Positions 52,325 through 61,878 of a stretch of DNA of 64,000 bases are shown in pieces. The notes beneath the pieces were generated by a model, which ran no database searches, was not told the origin of the DNA, and was given only the letters and a program-made list of their open reading frames with translations. Within the stretch, counting starts at the first letter, position 1, and every line of letters begins with the position of its first letter. The translations under genes and the position numbers were made by a program. Source of the stretch: Halomonas citrativorans (GTDB taxonomy: Bacteria; Pseudomonadota; Gammaproteobacteria; Pseudomonadales; Halomonadaceae); NCBI RefSeq assembly GCF_900163645.1, contig NZ_FUKM01000048.1, positions 232,959-296,958 on the forward strand, in the 5' to 3' direction.

Positions 52325-55300
52325 CTAGACGCGTTGCCATTATCGGCGCCGCCCATCGTTTCCCCGGCACCACCCCTGAAACGTTCTGGCAGGACCTGCA
52401 AGCCGAAAAAGATCTGGTCACCCAAGTGGCCTCTGACCGCTGGAGCCATGAGGCTTTCTTGCACCCCGACAAGCGCCACCCCGGCACCAGCGTTACCTTT
52501 GCGGCAGGTAGCCTTGGTGACATCAGCGGGTTTGATGCCGAGTTTTTTGGTATTTCGCCCCGCGAAGCGGCCAATATGGACCCACAGCAGCGCATGCTGC
52601 TGGAACTCGCCTGGGAAGCCATCGAAAGCGCCGGCATCGTCCCTGGCAGTTTACGCGGCAGCCAGTGCGGCGTGTTCCTGGGGGTTGCCAGCCTTGACTA
52701 CTCGTATCGCCTGGCGGATGACATGGCGGCTATTGATGCGTCAACCGCGACGGGCAACACGTCAAGCATTGCTTCCAACCGTCTCTCTTACGTGTTTGAC
52801 CTGCATGGCCCAAGCATGTCGCTGGATACCGCCTGTTCGTCATCCATGGTGGCGTTTCACCAAGCCTGCCAATCCATTCGCAGCGGTGAAACGACCATGG
52901 CGCTGACGGGGGGTATCAGCCTTCATCTGCACCCTTATGGGTTCATTATATTCTCCAAGGCGAGCATGCTCTCGCCAACGGGCCGCTGCCAGGTGTTTGA
53001 TGACTCAGGCGATGGCTACGTGCGCTCTGAAGGCGCGGGGCTTTTCCTGCTCAAGGATTACGACCAGGCGATCGCTGACGGCGACAATATTCTCGCGGTG
53101 GTCGCTGGCTCGGCGGTGAATACCGATGGCCATAAATCAGGCATTACGGTACCTAACCCCAGCGCACAGATTGACCTAATGCGCCGCGCCTACGAACAGG
53201 CAGGCATCAGCCCCGACGAGATCGACTACCTGGAAGCCCACGGCACGGGCACCGCCGTTGGTGACCCAATAGAAACCCGCGCCATTGGTGAAGCCTTGGG
53301 CAAGTATCGCCAGTCCCCCCTGCCGATTGGCTCTATAAAAAGTAACGTAGGCCACCTGGAAACGGCGTCCGGGGTTGCGGGGCTTGCCAAGGCGCTTTAT
53401 AGCCTGCAGCACCGTGAAGTACCTGCCACCATCGGCATTCGCAAGCTTAATTCACGCATCAAATTTGATGAATGGAACCTGCATGTCGTTACCAAAGCGC
53501 AGCCTCTTAAAAAAGAGGGCCGCTTGGTCATCGGGATTAACTCGTTTGGCTTTGGCGGCGCCAATGCCCACGTTATTTTAGAAAGCGCCCCCGAAAAGCC
53601 GGCAGCACCTGGCCACACATCCGCTCATGCACTGCCCATCCGGCTAAGTGCTAAAAGCCAGGACGCACTTACTGATAGCGCTCACTTATTAGCAGAGCAT
53701 CTCATAGAAGGCAGTGACGCCTTCTACAATGTTGCCCATACACTGTTTAACTACCGCGAACAGCACGCCTTTGGCGCACTTTGCTTTGCGCAAACGCCAG
53801 AAGAAGCCGCAGCGGCGCTGAGCCAATTTGCCAAGGGTGAAGACACCCAGCATGTGATCACGCTGGAGCGACTGCCCAATGCTCGTGGCCCGGTATTTGT
53901 TTATGACGGCAATGGCTGCCAGTGGGAAACCATGGGCCGTGAGCTGCTCAATACAGCCCCCGTTTTTGCCGACGCTATTGACCGCGTGGACAGCCTATTT
54001 CAGCAGCACGGCGATTTCTCGCTACGAGCTGAGCTTGAGGGGCAGAACGGAGAGAACCGCTTCGAGCTTACCGAAATCGCTCAGCCAGCCCTGTTTGCTC
54101 TACAGGTCGCGCTAACAGAATGGCTAAAAGCGCAAGGCATCATGCCTACCGCTGTGTTTGGGCATAGTGTCGGGGAAGTCGCTGCCGCCTGGGCTGCAGG
54201 CGCACTCAGTCTTGAAGACGCCGTCAAGGTCATTTATTTCCGCAGTTTTTATCAAGGCCAAACCCGTGGCAAGGGTGCAATGAGCGCCGTCGCCATGAGC
54301 GCCGAAGACATAGCACCATGGCTTGCCAAGCCAGAATTTGATCAGGTTTGCCTAGCGGGTGTTAACAGCCCTAAAGGCATCACGCTGGCAGGTAACCGTG
54401 ATCAACTGGCCGCGCTTGAAGCCGCGTTAAGTGAACAAGGCACTTTCGCCAAACGCCTACCGCTAGACTACGCCTTCCATAGCCCCGCCATGGATAGCAT
54501 TCAGCAGGGGGTTATTGATGCCTTGGCCGACATTACCCCTTGCAAAACACAGCTGCCCTACTACTCAACGGTTACCGGTGAACTTAGCCTGGGCACTGAG
54601 CTTGACGCCACGTATTGGTGGAAAAACATCCGCGAACCGGTCCTGTTTGATAACGCAGCCACCGCGCTGATACAACAGGGTTATAACGTATTTGTAGAAG
54701 TTGGCGCGCATCCCATTTTGCGCCGCTACCTCAATGAAACACTGCGCCAGCAAGAGCGTAAAGGGCTGGCAATTGGCACTATTGAGCGGCACAAGCCTGG
54801 TCTTGAACAACTGCAGCAAAGCGTTGGCCAGTTACTGTTGAGCGGGCTCTCATTTGATATGCGTCATGTGTTCCCCGTGGAAGGCCAACGTACCTTACTG
54901 CCCCGCTACCCATGGCAACGCACGCGGCACTGGGTCAACAGCACGCAAGACAGCCAAGGGCTACTTTCACGCTATTACCAGCATCCTCTACTGGGCTACC
55001 CGCTGGTACAGCAAGAGCATACCTGGGAAAGCCAGTTGGACATTAAACGTCAACCTTGGCTTGCTGATCACGTGGTGGGTGAAGGTGCGGTGTTCCCCGG
55101 CGCAGGTTTTGTTGAATTAACCCTGGCAGCCGCGTTACAGCAAAAAGATAACCCGCTTCTAGATATCGAAGAGCTGGAAATTCGTGCGCCGCTGCTGTTG
55201 GATGGGCCTAATGGTCGCACACTGCGCTTAGTGCTTAACCCGGAAGACGGCCGCATCGCCATTCACTCACGCGAACCGGCCAATGGCCACGAATGGCAGT

Positions 55301-58300
55301 TGAATGCCGTAGCGCGCACTATGCATGCAAGCCGTGGCTTTCTGCTCAACCGTCGAGCGCCTAAACTTCCTTCGCGCGCACCGGACTACACGCTAACTGA
55401 ACACCTGCAAATGGCCGAGCGCATCGGCCTGCACTACGGGCCTGCATTCCAGGCAATCAGCCACGGATGGATTGAAGATAACGCCATCATCGGCGCAATC
55501 GATTTATCCAGTGATGTGCAGGCACAGCTAGCGACGCTTCATCTTCATCCCGGCATTCTGGATAGCGCCTTCCAGATGTTTATCCCCTTGCTAGCGCAGC
55601 ACAGCGAGTTTGCCGCACAGCTTGCTTTCGTGCCTGTTCGGGTTGGTCGTATACAGGTCAACCTCGAAGCGGGTGTGCCGGTACTTGCTCGCGCCGTGAT
55701 GGGCAAACGCGCGCCCCACTCGTTTACCGCAGATTTTGAACTGTACGATGCGAGTGGAAACGCTGTGGCCGTGCTGAGCCAAACACGCTTCAAGGCGATT
55801 CGTTTGAACCGCGCGCATCATCAATCGTTTAGCTATCTGGACATTGAGCTTACGCCAGCACCGCTTGACGCCAAGCCACTGCCCTTGGCGGCCGAAGCCC
55901 TAAACCGCTTGGCAGAACTAAGCGGCCACTACGCGTCATATACCGGTCAACGCTACGCCCAGGAAGTCGCTCCGTTACTCGATAGCCTAAGCGAAGCATT
56001 TACTCAGCATGGCTATGCCATGGAAGGTGACGAAGAAGCATTGGCACCCGAAGCCATCTGGCAACTGCTGGTGCAGGATTACCCCGACTATTTTGCACCG
56101 ATTCACCTGGTGGGCCGCTTGGGCTTGCACCGTGATGCACTACTAAACGGTACGACATCGCTTGAGACACTGGGCATTACCACTGAGCTAATGGCAAGGC
56201 TAAATCGTGTACTGATCGGCGAATGCGGTTGGCAAGCGCTTGCCACTGAGCTTGGCAGCCTGATCGAAGCCTCACTTTCCCTATTGGGCCAAGGCGAGCG
56301 CCTGCAGCTGCTTGAAGCGGGCCCCTGCGCGCCCGCGCTGGGCCAGCGTCTGCTGGAACAGCTAGCCAATGCAGGCCAGGCAGGCAATCACCACTACCGA
56401 GTGGTTACGACGCATGACAGCGCACGTCACCAGGCAGAACAGCTGCAAGAGCGCTACCCGCTTATTGATGTGCAGTCTCTGGATGATGCGCCACACACGT
56501 TAGCAAACGCAGAAAAAGCCCAGCTCGCCTTCATCAGTACCGATGCCACCCAACCTGCTCGTACGCGCCAACTGATTGAGGCCTTACCTACCCAGTTGGC
56601 TCCTGGCGCCCACCTTATGGTGATAGGTATAGCCCCCAGCCAGTGGCTAGACGACGTGCTGGCAACGCCAGGCATCGACCAGACGGCGCTGGAACACAGC
56701 ACACTAAGCGATTGGCTAAGTGCCCAAGGCTTTATTGTTTCAGCTCCTATCGAGCTTGAAGAAAGCGCGGCGGGCGCTTACCTGCTGCATGCCCAACGGC
56801 CTCTGGCATCCGTCAATTCTCAGGCGAATGAAAGCCTTGCCAACACGCCTTGCCAGTTAATCATAACCGACCCGACCAACGAGGCGCTTGCGGCGCGCTT
56901 GGCTAAAGCACTTACCGCTCACCAGGCCAAGGTGCGGGTTGAGCAAAGCGACGACGCACCCGATACGCTATTGCAAAATGCACTCGGCGAATGGGGCGAT
57001 GCTGCTCAAACGTTGAATGTGATTGACCTACGCGACTTGGGCGGTAGCGACACCACCGTGCAAACCTTGCGTTGTTATCGTGCCCAGCAGTGGAGCCTGG
57101 CGCTGGAAGCGGCCAAACTCACCTCGGCAACGCTATGGCTTACCACTCAAGGTGTTAGCCTGCTTTGGCACACTCAGCAAACACAGCAAGCACACGACAA
57201 CGTGCCCGATGATGCAGCACTTTGGGGCTTTGGCCGCTCGCTTGCCAATGAAGCCGTGGGTCATACGGCCAGCTTGCTGGATATCCCCTATGAGGTTAGT
57301 GATGCAGCGTTAAGTACATGGGCTGCATCGCTGACTATCGCGGACCGCGAAAACGAAGTCGTCATCAATGCAGGCGGTGAACGCTTTGCCACCCGCTTGC
57401 GCACCTTGCCTGCACCAGCACCTCAACAAACCGTTAGTACGCCTGCCCGTCAAGCAATGACCCTCGGCTTTGCGCTACCCGGGCAGTTGCGCCAGTTACA
57501 GTGGCGCCCACGAGCTTTACCTGCGCTTAAGGCCGACGAGGTTGAGGTCAAGGTAAAAGCTACCGGACTTAACTTCCGTGACGTGATGTACACGCTCGGC
57601 CTGCTGTCTGACGAAGCAATAGAGAACGGCTTTGCGGGGCCAACACTGGGTCTTGAGTTCTCCGGTGAAGTCGTTGCTGTGGGCGGCAACGTTACTCACG
57701 TAGCCCCAGGGCAAGCCATCGTCGGCTTTGGGCCAGCCAGCTTTAGTGACCGGCTGATTGCCAGCCAGCACGCAATAGCGCCTCTTCCAGAAGGCGTGAG
57801 TTACGCCGCCGCTGCCACCATCCCGACCACGTTTTTTACCGTGTACTACGCGCTTAAACACTTGGCACGCCTGGAGCCAGGCGAAAAAGTCTTGATTCAT
57901 GGCGCTGCAGGTGGTGTCGGTATTGCCGCGCTGCAAATTGCCCAATGGCTTGGCGCGGAAATTTACGCCACGGTGGGTTCAGAAGAGAAACGCGACTTTT
58001 TACGGCTAATGGGCGTTGAGCATCTTTATGATTCCCGCTCGCTCACCTTTGCCGAAGAGATTCTTGAAGACACTCAGGGCGAAGGTGTCGATATCGTACT
58101 GAACTCGCTTGCCGGGGAAGCCATCAACCAAAACCTGCGCGCCCTGCGCCCCTTTGGTCGATTCCTGGAACTGGGTAAACGCGATTTCTACGAGAATACC
58201 CACATTGGCCTGCGCCCTTTCCGCAATAACTTAAGCTATTTCGGTATCGACTCCGATCAGCTAATGAAAGTGCAGCCCGCGCTGACCCAGCGGCTATTCG

Positions 58301-59679
58301 GGGAAATGATGGCGCTGTTTAACGACGGCACCCTCAGCCCGCTACCGTTTACCGCGTTCAGCCATAGCCAGGTAATCGATGCTTTCCGCTATATGCAGCA
58401 AGCGCGCCAGATCGGAAAAGTCGTCGTTACCTATGAACAGCCTATTGCGCCGCTCAGGAACGAAGCACTTGGCCGTGAAACGTTGAGCCTATCAAACGAC
58501 GGCAGCTATCTGGTGACCGGTGGCTTGGGCGGATTCGGTCTTAAAACCGCCCAATGGCTGGTAAGCAAAGGCGCTCGACAACTGATTCTGCTTAGCCGCA
58601 GCGGCCCAGTCAGCGAAGAAGCACAAGCTGCTATTGCGGATTTTAATGCTCAAGGCGTACAGGTTATGGCAGCGGCCTGCGATATTACCGACCGCGATGC
58701 ACTGACCAGCGCGTTAGCGCGCGCTAAGGATGAGCTGGGCCCGCTGCGCGGTATCGTGCATGCCGCCACGGTGATAGATGACAGCTTGATTCGTAACCTG
58801 GACGCCGAGCGCATTCAAAAGGTGCTAGCGCCCAAAATAGAGGGTGCTCGCCACCTGGATGCGCTAACGCGAAATGAGCAATTGGACTTCTTTATCCTCT
58901 ACTCGTCAGCGACCACGCTATTTGGCAACCCAGGTCAGGCCAACTATGTGGCCGCCAACCACTGGCTCGAAGCGTTTGCCGCTAATCGCCGTGCCGCCGG
59001 CCTTCCCGCCACGTGTGTACGCTGGGGTGCCATTGAAGATGTCGGCTTCCTGGCGCGCAACACGCGCACGCGTGACGCGCTGCAAGAGCGTTTAGGCGGC
59101 TCTGCTCTTTGTTCAGATGATGCGCTTAACGTGCTTGAGCAGATGCTGGTATCACCCGGCCCCAGCCTTGGCGTACTGGAGCTAGAGTGGGGGGCGCTCG
59201 CCCGCTTCTTGCCGACCGCCAATGCGCCGCGCTTTAACGAAATCGCCCGCGCCAGCGATGACGACAGCAGCAACGATGCTGATGACGATATCAGCGCTCT
59301 GCTTGCCGACCTTTCCCCGGAAGAGCTGCATAGTACGGTCACAGAGCTGCTTAGAGCAGAGCTTGCCAGCATCCTGTTAATTGAAGAGGAAAAGATTGAC
59401 GTTAATCGCTCGGTCTACGACATGGGCTTTGACTCGCTGATGGGGGTCGAGCTGATGACAGCAATCGAGAACCGCTTGGGTGTTCAGGTGCCAGTAATGA
59501 TACTCAGCGAAGCCTCAACGCTTAACAAGCTGGCGGGTGTGCTGATCCAAAAGCTCCATCAGCACGACGACGATGTTGAAGAAGCACCGCAAGATGCGTT
59601 AGCCTCTCTGGCCGCTCGCCACGGGGCAGACGGCTTCACCGAGCCTGCATCAACATCATCGACAACCGAGACACCATGA
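52321..59679 (+). CDS. Highly reducing type I polyketide synthase (RkpA-like), KS-AT-DH-(inactive MT)-ER-KR-ACP
   Basis: 2452-residue megasynthase. KS: Cys172 (DTACSSS), His307 (EAHGTG), His345 (NVGHLE). AT: Ser616 (GHSVG) with YAFHSPAMD, malonyl-type. DH: His917 (ADHVVGEGAVFPG) and Asp1081 (GILDSAFQ). About 1220-1560 resembles a C-methyltransferase whose SAM motif is ruined (LLEAGPCAPAL). A structural half of KR follows, then ER with HGAAGGVG at 1860-1867, KR with TGGLGGFG at 2066-2073 and YVAAN, and ACP Ser2372 (GFDSLMG). No thioesterase. With a full reducing loop it should act iteratively to make a saturated acyl chain held on the ACP, released by the next gene product. Counterpart of rkpA. 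Confidence 0.93.
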   Translation: MTRRVAIIGAAHRFPGTTPETFWQDLQAEKDLVTQVASDRWSHEAFLHPDKRHPGTSVTFAAGSLGDISGFDAEFFGISPREAANMDPQQRMLLELAWEAIESAGIVPGSLRGSQCGVFLGVASLDYSYRLADDMAAIDASTATGNTSSIASNRLSYVFDLHGPSMSLDTACSSSMVAFHQACQSIRSGETTMALTGGISLHLHPYGFIIFSKASMLSPTGRCQVFDDSGDGYVRSEGAGLFLLKDYDQAIADGDNILAVVAGSAVNTDGHKSGITVPNPSAQIDLMRRAYEQAGISPDEIDYLEAHGTGTAVGDPIETRAIGEALGKYRQSPLPIGSIKSNVGHLETASGVAGLAKALYSLQHREVPATIGIRKLNSRIKFDEWNLHVVTKAQPLKKEGRLVIGINSFGFGGANAHVILESAPEKPAAPGHTSAHALPIRLSAKSQDALTDSAHLLAEHLIEGSDAFYNVAHTLFNYREQHAFGALCFAQTPEEAAAALSQFAKGEDTQHVITLERLPNARGPVFVYDGNGCQWETMGRELLNTAPVFADAIDRVDSLFQQHGDFSLRAELEGQNGENRFELTEIAQPALFALQVALTEWLKAQGIMPTAVFGHSVGEVAAAWAAGALSLEDAVKVIYFRSFYQGQTRGKGAMSAVAMSAEDIAPWLAKPEFDQVCLAGVNSPKGITLAGNRDQLAALEAALSEQGTFAKRLPLDYAFHSPAMDSIQQGVIDALADITPCKTQLPYYSTVTGELSLGTELDATYWWKNIREPVLFDNAATALIQQGYNVFVEVGAHPILRRYLNETLRQQERKGLAIGTIERHKPGLEQLQQSVGQLLLSGLSFDMRHVFPVEGQRTLLPRYPWQRTRHWVNSTQDSQGLLSRYYQHPLLGYPLVQQEHTWESQLDIKRQPWLADHVVGEGAVFPGAGFVELTLAAALQQKDNPLLDIEELEIRAPLLLDGPNGRTLRLVLNPEDGRIAIHSREPANGHEWQLNAVARTMHASRGFLLNRRAPKLPSRAPDYTLTEHLQMAERIGLHYGPAFQAISHGWIEDNAIIGAIDLSSDVQAQLATLHLHPGILDSAFQMFIPLLAQHSEFAAQLAFVPVRVGRIQVNLEAGVPVLARAVMGKRAPHSFTADFELYDASGNAVAVLSQTRFKAIRLNRAHHQSFSYLDIELTPAPLDAKPLPLAAEALNRLAELSGHYASYTGQRYAQEVAPLLDSLSEAFTQHGYAMEGDEEALAPEAIWQLLVQDYPDYFAPIHLVGRLGLHRDALLNGTTSLETLGITTELMARLNRVLIGECGWQALATELGSLIEASLSLLGQGERLQLLEAGPCAPALGQRLLEQLANAGQAGNHHYRVVTTHDSARHQAEQLQERYPLIDVQSLDDAPHTLANAEKAQLAFISTDATQPARTRQLIEALPTQLAPGAHLMVIGIAPSQWLDDVLATPGIDQTALEHSTLSDWLSAQGFIVSAPIELEESAAGAYLLHAQRPLASVNSQANESLANTPCQLIITDPTNEALAARLAKALTAHQAKVRVEQSDDAPDTLLQNALGEWGDAAQTLNVIDLRDLGGSDTTVQTLRCYRAQQWSLALEAAKLTSATLWLTTQGVSLLWHTQQTQQAHDNVPDDAALWGFGRSLANEAVGHTASLLDIPYEVSDAALSTWAASLTIADRENEVVINAGGERFATRLRTLPAPAPQQTVSTPARQAMTLGFALPGQLRQLQWRPRALPALKADEVEVKVKATGLNFRDVMYTLGLLSDEAIENGFAGPTLGLEFSGEVVAVGGNVTHVAPGQAIVGFGPASFSDRLIASQHAIAPLPEGVSYAAAATIPTTFFTVYYALKHLARLEPGEKVLIHGAAGGVGIAALQIAQWLGAEIYATVGSEEKRDFLRLMGVEHLYDSRSLTFAEEILEDTQGEGVDIVLNSLAGEAINQNLRALRPFGRFLELGKRDFYENTHIGLRPFRNNLSYFGIDSDQLMKVQPALTQRLFGEMMALFNDGTLSPLPFTAFSHSQVIDAFRYMQQARQIGKVVVTYEQPIAPLRNEALGRETLSLSNDGSYLVTGGLGGFGLKTAQWLVSKGARQLILLSRSGPVSEEAQAAIADFNAQGVQVMAAACDITDRDALTSALARAKDELGPLRGIVHAATVIDDSLIRNLDAERIQKVLAPKIEGARHLDALTRNEQLDFFILYSSATTLFGNPGQANYVAANHWLEAFAANRRAAGLPATCVRWGAIEDVGFLARNTRTRDALQERLGGSALCSDDALNVLEQMLVSPGPSLGVLELEWGALARFLPTANAPRFNEIARASDDDSSNDADDDISALLADLSPEELHSTVTELLRAELASILLIEEEKIDVNRSVYDMGFDSLMGVELMTAIENRLGVQVPVMILSEASTLNKLAGVLIQKLHQHDDDVEEAPQDALASLAARHGADGFTEPASTSSTTETP

Positions 59680-61013
59680 CCGCCAAGCGCTCTGATTTAA
59701 AACGGCAGCTGTTGGAACAAGCACGTAAACGTACGACGCCACGCGCAACGTCCAGCGCTGCCGCCCCTTCACAGGGCAACGACTCAAGCAATCCGGTGCC
59801 CGAGCGCTTTACGCGGTTTGATGCCCACCCAGGCTACCAGCAGCTTGCCATGCTGCGCCAGGGTGCTGAACAGTTGGGGTTAAAAGACCCCTTCTTTAAG
59901 GTGCATGAAGGCATTGCCGGAGCAACCAGCGTTATTCAGGGGCAACCGTGCATCAACTTCGCCAGCTACAACTACCTTGGCTACTCAGGCGACCCGCGCG
60001 TTAACCAAGCCGCTTGCGAGGCGGTGACGCGTTACGGCAGCTCCGTATCGGCCAGCCGAGTAGTTTCTGGTGAGCGCCCTATTCATCGGGAGCTGGAACA
60101 CGCCATTGCCAAGGCGTATCAGGTCGATGATGCGGTCGCGTTTGTGAGCGGGCATGCCACTAACGTATCAACGCTTGGCTATCTGCTTGGGCCTAAAGAC
60201 CTCGTGCTACATGACGAGTATATTCACAACAGCTCACTGGTTGGCGCGCAGCTTTCCGGCGCCAAACGAATGTCGTTTTCCCATAACGACCCCGATGCCC
60301 TCGATGCCTTGCTTAGCCGTCATCGTCACCAATTTGAACGTGTAATTGTCGTCATCGAAGGGCTTTACAGCATGGATGGCGACATTCCTGATCTGCCTCG
60401 CTTTATCGAGCTCAAAAAGCGGCACCAGGTATGGCTAATGGTTGATGAAGCACACTCCTTCGGCGTCATGGGTGATAACGGCTTGGGGCTTCATGAGTAC
60501 TTTGCCATCGACCCACGTGACGTGGATATCTGGATGGGCACGATGAGCAAAACGCTCTCCGGCTGTGGCGGGTACATTGCGGGCACTAAAGCGCTGGTTG
60601 AAACGCTGCGCTACTTTGCGCCCGGTTTCTTGTACAGTGTGGGAATGCCTGCCCAGGTCGCCGCCCCCTCTCTCAAAGTGCTAGCGCTTATGCAGCAAGA
60701 GCCTGAACGGGTGGAAAAACTTCACTCGATCTCACGCTACTTCCTGCAGCAAGCCAAAAAACACGGCATGGATACCGGGCACAGCATCGGCGCAGCCGTT
60801 GTTCCCATCATTGTGGGCAGTTCACCGTTGGCAGCACACCTCTCCCACACGCTGCTTGAACAGTACCACATCAATGTTCAGCCGATTCTTTACCCAGCAG
60901 TACCGGAAAAGAGCGCCCGGCTACGCTTTTTCCTTGCCTATGACCATACCCAAGCGCATATCGACCAAACCTTAGAAGCGCTCGCTAAACTGCTCGCCCA
61001 GGCACAGAGCTAA
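59676..61013 (+). CDS. PLP-dependent alpha-oxoamine synthase (RkpG-like)
   Basis: 445-residue enzyme of the 8-amino-7-oxononanoate synthase / serine palmitoyltransferase family, joining an acyl thioester to an amino acid with loss of CO2. Visible: NFASYNYLGYSGDPRVNQAA, GSSVSASRVVSGERPIHREL, MVDEAHSFGVMG and PLP Lys292 in GTMSKTLSGCGG. An N-terminal extension of about 55 residues (Lys/Arg/Ser-rich) precedes the fold and could dock to the synthase ACP. Start overlaps the PKS stop by ATGA. Biotin or heme genes are absent. It probably off-loads the PKS chain as a long-chain amino-ketone, which the SDR reduces, as in sphingoid-base synthesis. Confidence 0.88.
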   Translation: MTAKRSDLKRQLLEQARKRTTPRATSSAAAPSQGNDSSNPVPERFTRFDAHPGYQQLAMLRQGAEQLGLKDPFFKVHEGIAGATSVIQGQPCINFASYNYLGYSGDPRVNQAACEAVTRYGSSVSASRVVSGERPIHRELEHAIAKAYQVDDAVAFVSGHATNVSTLGYLLGPKDLVLHDEYIHNSSLVGAQLSGAKRMSFSHNDPDALDALLSRHRHQFERVIVVIEGLYSMDGDIPDLPRFIELKKRHQVWLMVDEAHSFGVMGDNGLGLHEYFAIDPRDVDIWMGTMSKTLSGCGGYIAGTKALVETLRYFAPGFLYSVGMPAQVAAPSLKVLALMQQEPERVEKLHSISRYFLQQAKKHGMDTGHSIGAAVVPIIVGSSPLAAHLSHTLLEQYHINVQPILYPAVPEKSARLRFFLAYDHTQAHIDQTLEALAKLLAQAQS

Positions 61014-61017
61014 CGGC

Positions 61018-61563
61018 ATGGAACCCAATGACGTAGAGCTAACCTCTTCCGAGATCAGCATTGAAGAGGGCGCCCTGCCCAGCTGGTACGTTATTCAGTG
61101 CAAAGGCAGCGAATCATTCCGCGCGGCCGAACACCTCACTAACCAGGGTTATGAGGTGTTTCATCCGGTACTGAACGCACAACGCAGGCGCCAGGGCAAG
61201 CTTGTCACGGTGAGCGAACCGCTGTTTCCCTATTACCTGTTTATTCGTTTAGACCAGACTGTCAGCAATTGGCGCCCTATTCGCTCTACCCGTGGTGTAT
61301 TACGCCTGCTTACGTTTGGCAATACGCCCATTAGCGTGCCCAATACACTGGTGGAGACGCTTCGCGCCCAACCTCACCGCTTAGAAGGGAGTCATACCTA
61401 TTTCTGCGCGGGCGAAAAAGTCACCATCACTGACGGCCCCTTTAAAGACCTCGATGCTATATTCGAGCGCTGCAAGGGCGAAGAACGCGCCATTGTGTTG
61501 CTGAATGTACTCCAGCGCCCGCAACATCTTAACGTGCCGATTGAACTGTTGCGTAAGCCATGA
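61018..61563 (+). CDS. rfaH: RfaH/NusG-like transcription antiterminator
   Basis: 181-residue NusG-family specialised elongation factor. NGN domain from about 22 (SWYVIQCKGSESFRAAEHL, VFHPVLNAQRRRQG, LFPYYLFIRLD, TRGVLRLLTFG), then a KOW domain (FCAGEKVTITDGPFKDLDAI, RAIVLLNVL). It carries an extra acidic N-terminus of about 20 residues. RfaH-type factors keep RNA polymerase moving through long capsule and LPS operons; the operon here is 15 kb. It sits last in the operon, 4 bases after the oxoamine synthase gene. I found no ops element (GGCGGTAG) before kpsC, so its recognition sequence is either different or elsewhere. Confidence 0.87.
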   Translation: MEPNDVELTSSEISIEEGALPSWYVIQCKGSESFRAAEHLTNQGYEVFHPVLNAQRRRQGKLVTVSEPLFPYYLFIRLDQTVSNWRPIRSTRGVLRLLTFGNTPISVPNTLVETLRAQPHRLEGSHTYFCAGEKVTITDGPFKDLDAIFERCKGEERAIVLLNVLQRPQHLNVPIELLRKP

Positions 61564-61581
61564 GGGGCGCGCACCCCCTCA
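61561..61581 (+). terminator. Hairpin at the end of the capsule-lipid operon
   Basis: TGAGGGG and CCCCTCA form a 7-bp stem with a 7-base loop, overlapping the rfaH-like stop codon. No T-run. Confidence 0.45.
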
Positions 61582-61607
61582 AACGGTTCACTGCGACTGC
61601 TTCGCCT

Positions 61608-61781
61608 AGGGTTTGTACGAAAAGTCGCTGAGCGAAGACCAGACAAGGCAAAAATCAGCGAAAAAACGGACCGAGCTCGCGCACGAGTTTACATAGGTAA
61701 ATGAGTATTTTGATCGGACTCGCGCACGAGCTGATTTTTAACGCCGTATGGTCGAGCGCAAGCAGTTTTCGTACAAAGCCT
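61608..61781. repeat. 174-bp MITE-like inverted-repeat element
   Basis: The ends are imperfect inverted repeats: AGGGTTTGTACGAAAA at the left, TTTTCGTACAAAGCCT at the right. Further in, CAAAAATCAGC is mirrored by GCTGATTTTT, and CTCGCGCACGAG occurs twice in the middle. No open reading frame. Its shape fits a non-autonomous mobile or REP/MITE-like element; it resembles intergenic repeats common in Halomonadaceae, from memory. It lies between the capsule operon and the ggt-like gene. Confidence 0.65.
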
Positions 61782-61878
61782 AACACGTAATCAAGAGATC
61801 AAAAGACGTTCATAAGACTATCCTGCTAATGTTGAGCCCTACAGTGGCCTGCTTGGCATATCGCACAAGGATAATCCA

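Noticed and set aside
52321..59679. PUFA synthase or mycocerosic-type fatty acid synthase
   Set aside because: Only one ACP and no FabA-like double DH as in PfaABC; no FadD or Pap partners; the neighbouring capsule, oxoamine synthase and SDR genes fit an rkpA-like role better.
59676..61013. Biotin synthesis gene bioF
   Set aside because: Same enzyme family, but it has an N-terminal extension, overlaps the PKS gene and has no other bio genes nearby.
61608..61781. Integron attC site
   Set aside because: The right end GCCTAAC fits a core site, but the left end GGTTTGTACG lacks GTTRRRY, and no integrase or cassette genes are present.
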